A DNA stretch of 27,350 nt, from the IMG/VR virus record IMGVR_UViG_3300010151_000113, positions 1 through 27,350 of that record, one strand, 5' to 3'. Positions 8,237 through 15,219 of this stretch are shown here, piece by piece. A program made the translations under genes and the position numbers. The notes under the pieces were generated by a model. That model ran no database searches. It was given only the letters and a program-made list of their open reading frames with translations, and was not told where the DNA came from. The stretch's first letter is position 1; every line of letters starts with the position of its first letter. Source of the DNA: a virus.

Positions 8237-8713
8237 ATGGCAACAACACATGAAGTAAGATGGTCTGTATCAGCCACGCCAGTAGCCAAAGAAACAGGTG
8301 ATGATGGAGGTACTATGGCGCATGATACAATACATGAGAATATTAGAAAGTCTGTAGGTGGCAGTGGAACAACTGCAACTGATGGAGCTACTGATTTTGG
8401 AGGTACATGGACTAATGGTACAAGTTCCACACCTTATCTAAGCGCCACATCTGGTGGAGTTAATGTAGGAAATGCTGATACAACATTTATTTATATTAAA
8501 AATACAGGATTTGAATATTCCAGCGCTACAGTATTGGGTGATGTCAGTACAGATACTATAACAGTATTTATAGATGCAGAACATATAGCAACATTAAATG
8601 CTGGTGAATCTTGGGGTATACCAATTCCAGGCAGTTCCAGTACGGCAACTAATTATATAGTTAAGCGTGGTGGTTCAGCAGATCTAGCAATTGAAGCGAT
8701 TGGAATGGATTAA
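8237..8713 (+). CDS. Small beta-rich structural protein, paralogue 1 of 3
   Basis: The product has 158 residues, rich in Thr, Ser, Gly and Ile, with no signal peptide or membrane span. The C-terminal half carries a pattern shared with the next two genes: a strand FIYIKNTG (about residue 84), a middle strand pair, a Gly-containing turn (ATLNAGESWGIPIP), and a final strand with IVKRGGSADLAIEAI. The N-terminal half differs and is rich in Gly and Thr. I do not recognise a named family. It begins 2 bases after the preceding long gene with an AAAGGA site. Position among tail and fibre genes suggests a small virion protein; copy number and location are unknown. Confidence 0.5.
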   Translation: MATTHEVRWSVSATPVAKETGDDGGTMAHDTIHENIRKSVGGSGTTATDGATDFGGTWTNGTSSTPYLSATSGGVNVGNADTTFIYIKNTGFEYSSATVLGDVSTDTITVFIDAEHIATLNAGESWGIPIPGSSSTATNYIVKRGGSADLAIEAIGMD

Positions 8714-9126
8714 TGTCAACTAATTATAAAATAACTTATAAAAATCACTGTACTCCTCAGGAGTATCTAACTGAAAATAGTAGGTGGTATCTTGACAGTG
8801 ATATAGGTACTAGGCTTACTGGTACTGCTGTAGTGGATTTATCTACAACGCAACCTACCTATGCTACTGACACTCTTACAGGGGTGCAAACGGCTGTCAT
8901 TACAACTGCAGCTCAGGACTTTATGTATGTTAAGAATACAGGAGCTACTGGTGAAGGTGATATTACTATATCCTTTGCAGATGCTGATGCTGATGGCAGT
9001 GAGGCGGCTGGATATAGTATTCGTATATCTCCAGGAGAATGTTTTGCATCTAAAGTAAGTACTTTTGCTAACTTGATTGTAAAAAGTACCGCCACAACAA
9101 CTTATGAATATATTATTGCAACTTAG
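8713..9126 (+). CDS. Small beta-rich structural protein, paralogue 2 of 3
   Basis: The product has 137 residues. It shares with the following gene an N-terminal pattern of Trp, Asp-rich turn, then VVDLSTTQ (here residues 40-47), and with both neighbours the strand DFMYVKNTG, a Pro-Gly turn (IRISPGECF) and a closing strand NLIVKSTATTTYEYIIAT. Its ATG overlaps the previous stop in the sequence TAATG and has no clear ribosome-binding site, so translation is probably coupled to the gene before. No family is recognised; a minor virion component is inferred from context. Confidence 0.5.
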   Translation: MSTNYKITYKNHCTPQEYLTENSRWYLDSDIGTRLTGTAVVDLSTTQPTYATDTLTGVQTAVITTAAQDFMYVKNTGATGEGDITISFADADADGSEAAGYSIRISPGECFASKVSTFANLIVKSTATTTYEYIIAT

Positions 9127-9135
9127 GAGATAGTT

Positions 9136-9702
9136 ATGGCTGATGATAGGCGAATTATAACTGGAACACATGTAGTAGCCAAGGAAGGTAGCTTATTGGA
9201 GGGTGGACTTGAAGCTAACAGAAAGTGGAAGATGGATGATACTGTAGGTAAAACCCTTGGTGGAAAATCTATTGTTGATATTACTACTACACAAAATTGG
9301 TCAGGTGGAGATTATTCTGGTTGGTATCGTGGAGATAATAAAAGTACCGAATTGTCTGTTTTAGGTGTCACAAAGGCTGATACTACTGACGGTACAGAAG
9401 CTATGAAGTTTTTATATGTAAGAAATTTAGACGCAACTGTTGATTGTCTTGTATCATTAACAGTAGAAACAACATGGGAGGGAACCTTTGCAACTGCAAC
9501 TGATTGGGATACTCCTACCGCAGTAGCGAAAACTCCATCATATGACCAGAGATGGGATGAGGGAATGTATATTATAGTTCCCCCAGGAGGCAGTGTACAA
9601 TTAAGGGGGAATGCTAATAATATCCCCGATTTGAGACACGTTCACTTTAGAAGTGGAACTCCAGGTAGTACCATAAACATAGAATATGTTTTGGCAGAAT
9701 AA
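9136..9702 (+). CDS. Small beta-rich structural protein, paralogue 3 of 3
   Basis: The product has 188 residues and is the longest of the three tandem relatives. WKMDDTVGKTLGG followed by SIVDITTTQNW (from about residue 31) matches the corresponding segment of the preceding gene, and MKFLYVRNLDATVDC plus a Pro-Gly turn (IIVPPGGSVQLRG) and a final strand TINIEYVLAE match the shared C-terminal module. An extra loop rich in Trp, Thr and Asp lengthens the middle. The site AGGAGA lies before ATG. No named family is recognised. Gene duplication with divergence is the simplest origin; related proteins could occupy different ring positions or offer variable surface loops. Confidence 0.5.
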   Translation: MADDRRIITGTHVVAKEGSLLEGGLEANRKWKMDDTVGKTLGGKSIVDITTTQNWSGGDYSGWYRGDNKSTELSVLGVTKADTTDGTEAMKFLYVRNLDATVDCLVSLTVETTWEGTFATATDWDTPTAVAKTPSYDQRWDEGMYIIVPPGGSVQLRGNANNIPDLRHVHFRSGTPGSTINIEYVLAE

Positions 9703-9732
9703 CAAAATAATGCATTAGTAAAGGAGATTGAA

Positions 9733-11289
9733 ATGGCTTTAACAGTACCAACAAATGACTTATCGGGTGAAACAATTGCAAGTACGTTTGCCCAACTATT
9801 ATTTTTAGACAACACAGATGGAATGCATGAGACTACCTTAAGGGTTGTTTCATCGGAAATTGGCAGGTCTTGTCTACAACTTGCTGCAGAAAGAGTTCTT
9901 TTTAAGAATGGAGCTGATACTACGTCCTCAACATTTTTTGATATACAGGTTGGCACTGATAGTGTCTTTAAAGTTAATTCCGCAACCCCATACATGTTTA
10001 TCAATGAAGACAAGATTGATATGAATATTAGATTCTCAGGGGATACTGAGACAAATCTTTTGTATCTGGATGCAGGGCTTGGTTGGGTTGGTATAGGAAC
10101 TTCTACTCCAGATTGTGCTCTTCATGTTGCAGCAGCAGCAGGCAATCCTTCTGTTGTTACAAATGGAGGTCATGACTATGCGGTTGTCACTGGTCAGCAT
10201 CTGCAATGGGGAGAATGGACTGTTGGCACTACTACATTTCTAGAGCATATGAGGGTAGTACCTTCTGGTTATGAAACTGGTAATGTACATGGTGTTGGAA
10301 TTGGAACTACTCAGCCAGGGCATGATATTACTCCAGCTAGTGAAACTAATTTAACCATTGCTGGTGCTAATCCTAGTTTTTGGATACAGCACGACCAAAC
10401 AAATGAAGATGAGGCTGGATGCATTTATTTTACTGAAGATGATAAAGCATTTGGAATTACGGGTGGATATGGATTTAAACTAAGGCATTATGGAAATCCT
10501 TCTTCTGGTGGCGGTGCTCTTCAAGTTTGGTCAGGGGCTCAAACAGTTACTGATTGTAGACTTAGTATAGTGCGAGATACTGGGGCTGTGGGCCTAGGAA
10601 TAGCAGACCCACTCGCTCAACTTGATGTAACACAACCCAACAATGCAATTGGGCTAAGGGTTACACAAACAATAAGTACAGATACAAACGCTCCTATCGC
10701 TTGGTTTAAAGATGAGGAAGGTACTATGGAATCTGGCGAGCAGGGAGTAGTAATACAAGCCGATGTTGCTGACCCTTCTAGTGCTGCATATTATTTTCTT
10801 TCTTGTTGGGATGATACTGCTAGTATGGGATGGCTTACGGCTGCCAATGCTACTCAGATTAATACAGCTTTTACAGCGGCATCTGATGTTAGATATAAAA
10901 AAGATATAGAAGACTGGGATTTTAATGGACTTGAAGTTATTAATGCTTTAAAACTAAGAACTTTTACATACAATGATGTAGGATATAAAGGTAAGCATGA
11001 TGGCATGAAATCAGACGGATTTATTGCAGATGAAGTTTACGAGGTGTGGAAACCAGCTGCAGATGGCACTCCTGGTCAAATGAAAAAAGAGCTTATTGAA
11101 GGAACGGGCAGTACAGTAAAAGACAATAATCCTAAGCTTGAAGATGGAAGTACAAATCCAGACTATATTGCTCCTAAATATAATGACATTATTAATCCAA
11201 TGGGAGTGACTGAAGGAGCTTTTATTCGTCCTATGATAAAAGCAATACAAGAACTATCAGCTAAGGTAACAGCCTTAGAAAACGCATAA
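9733..11289 (+). CDS. Tail fibre or spike with S74 self-cleaving chaperone domain
   Basis: A 518-residue receptor-binding-type fibre. The N-terminal 110 or so residues probably attach to the virion. The shaft has repeated turns of the type VGIGTSTPDCALHV, VGIGTTQPG and LGIADPLAQLDV, usual in trimeric beta-structured fibres. The C-terminal 135 residues are an intramolecular chaperone of the peptidase S74 family: SDVRYKKDI carries Ser384 and Lys389, positioned as the Ser-Lys dyad of that family, so cleavage before Ser384 is expected after trimer folding. The domain continues through GFIADEVYEVW and ends in a short coiled coil (AIQELSAKVTALENA). ATG follows AAGGAGAT. The S74 call is strong; whether the fibre has enzymatic activity is not visible. 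Confidence 0.85.
   Translation: MALTVPTNDLSGETIASTFAQLLFLDNTDGMHETTLRVVSSEIGRSCLQLAAERVLFKNGADTTSSTFFDIQVGTDSVFKVNSATPYMFINEDKIDMNIRFSGDTETNLLYLDAGLGWVGIGTSTPDCALHVAAAAGNPSVVTNGGHDYAVVTGQHLQWGEWTVGTTTFLEHMRVVPSGYETGNVHGVGIGTTQPGHDITPASETNLTIAGANPSFWIQHDQTNEDEAGCIYFTEDDKAFGITGGYGFKLRHYGNPSSGGGALQVWSGAQTVTDCRLSIVRDTGAVGLGIADPLAQLDVTQPNNAIGLRVTQTISTDTNAPIAWFKDEEGTMESGEQGVVIQADVADPSSAAYYFLSCWDDTASMGWLTAANATQINTAFTAASDVRYKKDIEDWDFNGLEVINALKLRTFTYNDVGYKGKHDGMKSDGFIADEVYEVWKPAADGTPGQMKKELIEGTGSTVKDNNPKLEDGSTNPDYIAPKYNDIINPMGVTEGAFIRPMIKAIQELSAKVTALENA
10882..11286 (+). other. S74 intramolecular chaperone domain of the fibre
   Basis: Residues 384-518 of the fibre. In this family the domain assists trimerisation and then releases itself by autoproteolysis immediately before the conserved Ser. 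The motif Ser-Asp-x-Arg-x-Lys is intact, as is the C-terminal coiled coil, so the domain is predicted active. Confidence 0.8.
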
Positions 11290-11308
11290 CAAACGGGAGA
11301 AAGTACCA

Positions 11309-11545
11309 ATGGCGAAAGCAACAGAAACCCCTCAAGAGAAGATTCTAGCGAATCCTCAAGGGAAGACAGTGGAGGAACTGAAGGAAATAGCTCAGAATCT
11401 TCAGATTCAAGTGAATCAGTATCAGAATCATGCAGTAAAAGCTCAGGGAGCCTTGGAGATGCTTCTTCAGATGATTCCAAAGGAGGAAGTGGAGAAGATG
11501 ATAGTTCAGGAAACGAAGAATAACGGAGAAGCAAGTGACGGTTAA
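11309..11545 (+). CDS. Small helical protein of unknown function
   Basis: The product has 78 residues, mostly helix-forming and Glu/Lys/Gln-rich, with one probable amphipathic or coiled-coil stretch (about residues 20-67, KTVEELKEIAQNLQIQVNQY). No membrane span, enzyme motif or named family is recognised. The site GGGAGA precedes ATG. It sits between the S74 fibre and the adaptor gene and overlaps the latter's start by 11 bases, so it is co-expressed with virion genes. A small fibre-assembly or head-completion factor is possible but unsupported. Confidence 0.5.
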   Translation: MAKATETPQEKILANPQGKTVEELKEIAQNLQIQVNQYQNHAVKAQGALEMLLQMIPKEEVEKMIVQETKNNGEASDG

Positions 11546-11816
11546 AGAACTTATGGAACGTGTGGGCATGACTGAAACAGGTCGTGCCCTTGCGTATATC
11601 AAAGATGGTTTAGAAGAGATGAATATCTTGGCTGAAACTCATGTAACAACCGAAAGGATTGATATTACAGAGGATCAGAGATATTATGATTTTCCTCAAG
11701 ATCTAATTAAAGTTCTGGATATTCGCTGTAAAAATCATCTAAATAGGGATGATGAGTATAGATCTATATCACGCATGATAGGTGAACCATTAACAGAGGA
11801 TGCAGATGGCAACTAG
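11535..11816 (+). CDS. N-terminal half of a head-tail adaptor
   Basis: The product has 93 residues from a GTG start with GGAGAA upstream. It begins with two predicted helices (TVKELMERVG and ALAYIKDGLEEMNILAE), then a beta segment with YYDFPQDLIKVLDIRCKNH, and stops with two consecutive in-frame TAG codons. This is the typical beginning of a phage head-tail adaptor or connector, but it ends before the rest of the domain. The continuation (EYAYFIKGNKVAIVE, then the C-terminal helices) is encoded in the next frame, overlapping the stop. A +1 shift at AAC-UAG would fuse the two into one normal-looking chain. Alternatives are two coupled genes, a recent indel or an assembly error. Confidence 0.6.
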   Translation: MTVKELMERVGMTETGRALAYIKDGLEEMNILAETHVTTERIDITEDQRYYDFPQDLIKVLDIRCKNHLNRDDEYRSISRMIGEPLTEDADGN

Positions 11817-12510
11817 TAGGGAATATGCATATTTTATAAAAGGTAATAAGGTTGCTATTGTTGAACGGGATCGTAATGATACCAGTGGTTTAACATCCCC
11901 TAGTTCAGTCCCTTCCATAGATCTGCCAAATCAATTTTCTAAATGGAAAAGCCCACAGGCAACCGTAGCAGATGCATTAGAGATAGAATATGTATATAGT
12001 CCTAAATATTCTATAATAAATACAAATGTTACACATATTACACTTACTAATTATAAATCTACCACAACTGGTGGTTATCTTAAGGTAAAGGGTGGTTCTG
12101 TTAATTACGATACAACTCTGGACGTAGGTGATTATGTAGTTCTGCGAAATGCAGGTCAATTCAATGGATTGCATAAAATTACAGTTATTGAGGATGCAGC
12201 TGCAACTAAGGATTCCCTCACATTTGATACTAAATATTCTGGGTCTAGCAGTTGGTCTGCATTTGAGGAAACCGTTACTTTATATTACAGTATCAGCGTA
12301 TTAGAAGATGAATCAGGAACGATAGATTTACCCACATATTTATCTAAAGCTTTAGTATGTTATGTTAGGGCTCAGTTAGCAGAAGATATAATGGAAATGG
12401 AATTAGCAGCATATTGGATGGTAAGATTTAGAAAGATACTTGAAAAACATGAAAATAGCAAAATACCTGGACCTCGTAGAGTTATTCCTGGCTCTGGAGC
12501 GATTTTATAG
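11806..12510 (+). CDS. C-terminal half of a head-tail adaptor
   Basis: About 234 residues. It opens with ATSREYAYFIKGNKVAIVE, a beta segment that would directly continue the preceding truncated product, then a Pro/Ser loop, a beta-rich insert (about residues 75-155) with LDVGDYVVLRNAGQFNG, and C-terminal helices LPTYLSKALVCYVRAQLAED and AYWMVRFRKILEKHE, ending in a basic Pro/Gly tail. The helices and tail are characteristic of podovirus-type adaptors that sit below the portal. ATG at 11806 is preferred because GAGG lies 6 bases upstream; ATG at 11800 is the alternative. The start overlaps the upstream stop, so it is made by re-initiation or by frameshift. Confidence 0.62.
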   Translation: MATSREYAYFIKGNKVAIVERDRNDTSGLTSPSSVPSIDLPNQFSKWKSPQATVADALEIEYVYSPKYSIINTNVTHITLTNYKSTTTGGYLKVKGGSVNYDTTLDVGDYVVLRNAGQFNGLHKITVIEDAAATKDSLTFDTKYSGSSSWSAFEETVTLYYSISVLEDESGTIDLPTYLSKALVCYVRAQLAEDIMEMELAAYWMVRFRKILEKHENSKIPGPRRVIPGSGAIL

Positions 12511-13935
12511 ATGGCTGATTTACAATCAATGACATTACAGGAAAGGATGATCACCATTATTAATGCTGAGCATAGTTTAAGTTATGGTATTAATGATCTG
12601 ACATTACAGGAAGCATGTAATAAATGGCTGATAGAAACTGGCACAGTAAATGGTGTTGATTATAGTGGGATTAGTATTAATAAATATAGTCCTGAGGAAG
12701 CTTTTGCTATCATAAGGCATAAACTGGATCTAAGGTCAGAAAATTTAACAGAATTAGTACATGAACTAGGTCCGTATTATCCTATACATAAATATACAGC
12801 ACAGGAAGCTTTAAATAAGAAGAATGCTGTATTGGCTCCTTATTCACTTAGTTTTGATGGAAGTGGAGATTATGTGAATTTAGGTGATTCTTCAACTTTT
12901 AGTTTTGCACCTACAGAACCCTTTTCTATCAGTGCTTGGGCTAAATTTGATGTTGCAGCAACGCGAACTATAATTACTAAAGGGGCTAATGCTACTAGTG
13001 ATTATGAATGGCGATTTTTTACAAATGCCAATGGTTATCTACATCTAGCTTGTTATCATAATACTGTTGGTCCTTATATTGGACGCAGTTATGATGTAGC
13101 ACTTTCAACAGGACAATGGTATCATTTAGTTGGAACTTATGCTGGAGGAACTGTATCAAGTGGAATTGAAGTATATGTAAATGGGGTAGCTGTCTCAACT
13201 ACTACTTATGAGTCTGGTTCTTTTACTGGTATGACTGATAATAGTGGGGATGTTATTATCGGCAAATATAGCAATGACTTTGATGGTAAAATAGATGAAG
13301 TTTCTATATTTAATAAAGAGCTAACACAAGCAGAGATAAACAGCCTATATGCTGCAAATCCACAGAATGCTGGTGATGCAGTGGGAATAACTAATTTAGT
13401 TGGATATTGGAAGATGGATCATGGTTCTGGATTAGTTGCAAGAGATGTTAGTGAGCCTGAAGAATTAAGTGCTAATATGGTTGAGGCTGATGCAAGTGCA
13501 AATATAAGTGGGACTTATGGTTGGACTGCTTACGGAACAAATACAATAACAAATGACAATGGCTCTTTAATGATAGACTATGGTAATGATCAGTATGGGG
13601 CATCATTTTACTTTAAAGCTGCTGAAGATGGATTTACATCAAATTTAGTAATAGGCAAGACATATAAGGTTACCTTTGATACAAAGATTGCTGCTAATTC
13701 AGCAAGATGGATAGTATACAACGGAACTAACTATACCTACGGAAGATATATTACTAACACGGAATTTGAGCGCGAAGAAATCTATATAATAGCAACAAAC
13801 ACAACAACCTGCAGAATACAAACAGTAAATTTCTCAGCTGGTGATGAGTATATATGGATAGATAATTTATCAGTTAAAGAGGTTACCAATGGAAATCATG
13901 GCACAATAACTGGAGCAACATGGACAGTACACTAA
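12511..13935 (+). CDS. LamG/concanavalin-type lectin-domain virion protein
   Basis: A 474-residue modular protein likely exposed on the virion and binding glycans. Residues 1-105 are helical with short repeats (TLQEACN, SPEEAFA, TAQEALN). Residues 110-285 form a LamG/concanavalin-A-like jelly roll: YSLSFDGSGDYVNLGD at the start, ISAWAKF and GQWYHLVGTY in the middle, and FDGKIDEVSIFNKELTQAEI at the end. Residues 298-307 (GYWKMDHGSG) and 461-471 (GNHGTITGATW) look like the two ends of the opening hairpin of a second LamG unit, separated by about 140 residues resembling a carbohydrate-binding beta sandwich. ATG directly abuts the adaptor stop with no close ribosome-binding site, so it is probably coupled. 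The LamG call is firm; sugar specificity is unknown. Confidence 0.72.
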   Translation: MADLQSMTLQERMITIINAEHSLSYGINDLTLQEACNKWLIETGTVNGVDYSGISINKYSPEEAFAIIRHKLDLRSENLTELVHELGPYYPIHKYTAQEALNKKNAVLAPYSLSFDGSGDYVNLGDSSTFSFAPTEPFSISAWAKFDVAATRTIITKGANATSDYEWRFFTNANGYLHLACYHNTVGPYIGRSYDVALSTGQWYHLVGTYAGGTVSSGIEVYVNGVAVSTTTYESGSFTGMTDNSGDVIIGKYSNDFDGKIDEVSIFNKELTQAEINSLYAANPQNAGDAVGITNLVGYWKMDHGSGLVARDVSEPEELSANMVEADASANISGTYGWTAYGTNTITNDNGSLMIDYGNDQYGASFYFKAAEDGFTSNLVIGKTYKVTFDTKIAANSARWIVYNGTNYTYGRYITNTEFEREEIYIIATNTTTCRIQTVNFSAGDEYIWIDNLSVKEVTNGNHGTITGATWTVH

Positions 13936-13944
13936 GGAGATATT

Positions 13945-14319
13945 ATGTCAAAACTTGAAACAGGTTCTAAGATACATCCTGGTATACGTAATTATACTGG
14001 TCAGGAGGCAACTAATCTTGTGCTTGGACAGGGTGGGTTTGATATTATAAAAGGAGCTGGTGGTGCAGGAACTATTGCAATAGCAGGTCAAGGAGATTAT
14101 GCAGATGTGCGTATGTGGATAGCATTAAAAGCAGTGGAAGGAGCTTTAGCCAATATCAGTTGTGAAACTCTTATAGGAGATGATTTTTCAAAGAATAAGA
14201 TATATCAAGCTACTGCAGGAAATGAGATGACATTACAAGATCAAGATATGGTAAATGGTGCCTTTACAACAGTTAGGGTTGTGGGCACATCAGCTTATAT
14301 ATTAGCATATCGTGGTTAA
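13945..14319 (+). CDS. Small virion structural protein with QEA motif
   Basis: The product has 124 residues. The N-terminus carries YTGQEATN (residues 17-24), like the repeats at the start of the preceding lectin protein, followed by a Gly-rich linker and a beta-rich domain with GDYADVRMWIALKAVEGA, ISCETLIGDDFS, the turn DMVNGAFTTV and a final strand AYILAYRG. I have seen similar endings in small phage structural proteins but cannot name the family. It has a good AAGGAGAT site. The shared motif with its neighbour suggests both attach to, or oligomerise on, the same partner. Confidence 0.5.
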   Translation: MSKLETGSKIHPGIRNYTGQEATNLVLGQGGFDIIKGAGGAGTIAIAGQGDYADVRMWIALKAVEGALANISCETLIGDDFSKNKIYQATAGNEMTLQDQDMVNGAFTTVRVVGTSAYILAYRG

Positions 14320-14341
14320 TTAAAAAACAAAGGAGTAAACA

Positions 14342-14614
14342 ATGACAACAATAAAGAAGAAAAAAAGGGGTAGCAAAAAAGGCATCCAATATTATGGCAA
14401 GGCGTCTGACGGTTATGATCCCTCAACACAGGATGGTAATTGGGACCAAACTGGTAGTGATGATGGTGGTGGTAGTGAGATAAGTCCACTGAGCAAATCT
14501 TCAATGGGGCATCAGGCAAGATCTGGTTCTTCCAAGACAGCAGTTACAAAGAAAGCTGCAAAGAAACCAGTTAGTAAACCAGCATCTCCGTCTACACCAG
14601 TCAGACGACCATAA
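14342..14614 (+). CDS. Basic disordered protein of unknown function
   Basis: The product has 90 residues and low complexity. A Lys-rich start (KKKKRGSKKG, residues 6-15), a central acidic/Gly/Ser segment (QTGSDDGGGSE) and a Lys/Ala/Pro/Ser tail ending TPVRRP leave no predicted folded core. It has a good AAGGAG site, so it is probably expressed. The charge pattern would suit binding to nucleic acid, to the cell envelope or to an acidic virion surface, but no family is recognised. It is the last gene before the lysis-type cassette. Confidence 0.45.
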   Translation: MTTIKKKKRGSKKGIQYYGKASDGYDPSTQDGNWDQTGSDDGGGSEISPLSKSSMGHQARSGSSKTAVTKKAAKKPVSKPASPSTPVRRP

Positions 14615-14617
14615 TAG

Positions 14618-15055
14618 ATGCATGGAGCTATTAAGAAGATTATTAAGCATGCCTTAAAGCAGCTTAATATGTATAATGAAGATGCTGCTGATCTGGTTTT
14701 TAAAACAGGTATGGCAGAGTCTGGTTATAAACATCTTCGGCAAATTAGCGGGCCTGCTTTAGGTTTCTTTCAGTGTGAACCAGCAACAATGGATGACGTA
14801 TGGGAAAATTATGTTTCCTATCGAGCTCCAATTAAGGTTCAACTATGGGAACTTGGATATAAGGAAGATGATAGAATGTCATTCCTTAGTAATATAGCGG
14901 TGCAGGCAGCATTTTGCAGGTTGCAGTATCGACGAGATAAGCACCCACTTCCGTCTAAGGATGATATAGATGCTCAGGCAGAATATTGGAAGCGGGTATA
15001 TAATACAATGAAAGGTAAAGGTACGTTGAAACACTTTATAGAAGCAAATGGATAG
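14618..15055 (+). CDS. Lysozyme-like peptidoglycan hydrolase, probable endolysin
   Basis: The 145-residue product would cut cell-wall peptidoglycan at lysis. TGMAESGY (Glu34) followed by the segment GPALGFFQCEPATMDDVWEN matches the layout of small phage lysozyme or transglycosylase domains, in which the Glu near the N-terminus is the catalytic acid and the later G-x-x-Q segment lines the cleft. The rest is helical and basic, with aromatic residues near the C-terminus. No signal peptide or membrane anchor is present, so release would need a holin; a membrane mini-protein overlaps its end by 8 bases. There is no clear ribosome-binding site and only 3 bases separate it from the previous stop, so coupling is likely. 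A virion-associated hydrolase is the alternative. Confidence 0.65.
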   Translation: MHGAIKKIIKHALKQLNMYNEDAADLVFKTGMAESGYKHLRQISGPALGFFQCEPATMDDVWENYVSYRAPIKVQLWELGYKEDDRMSFLSNIAVQAAFCRLQYRRDKHPLPSKDDIDAQAEYWKRVYNTMKGKGTLKHFIEANG

Positions 15056-15203
15056 TATAATTGATACGTTAAAAACAAGCGGTGCGGGTTTAGGTGGTTT
15101 CTGGATTTCTATGTGGGGCTGGTTGCCCGATATAGTCAGCCTATCTGTAGGATTGGCTACATTAATATACCTTATCATTAAAATAGGCAAGGAACTAAAA
15201 TAA
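15048..15203 (+). CDS. 51-residue single-span membrane protein, holin candidate
   Basis: The product reads MDSIIDTLKTSGAGLGGFWI, then an aromatic segment SMWGWLP and one strongly hydrophobic span (about residues 29-46, IVSLSVGLATLIYLIIKI) ending in GKELK. The start is ATG inside the last codons of the hydrolase gene (8-base overlap). A short N-terminal amphipathic region, one span and a basic C-terminal tail, next to a lysozyme-like gene, fit a small phage holin that permeabilises the inner membrane. Family membership is not established; other small-membrane roles remain possible. Confidence 0.6.
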   Translation: MDSIIDTLKTSGAGLGGFWISMWGWLPDIVSLSVGLATLIYLIIKIGKELK

Positions 15204-15219
15204 ACAATAAGGGGAGATT

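Noticed and set aside
8792-8797. TTGACA, a possible promoter -35 box
   Set aside because: It is inside a coding sequence (Leu-Asp-Ser) and no TATAAT-like box follows at suitable distance.
9708-9717. Palindrome TAATGCATTA before the fibre gene
   Set aside because: Ten-base palindromes of A and T are expected by chance in AT-rich DNA, and nothing else supports a site.
11163-11534. Minus-strand open frame rich in Ser, Leu and Glu
   Set aside because: It is antisense to the S74 fibre end and the small helical gene; its low-complexity composition is what reversed Gln/Glu/Ser codons give, and there is no ribosome-binding site or family resemblance.
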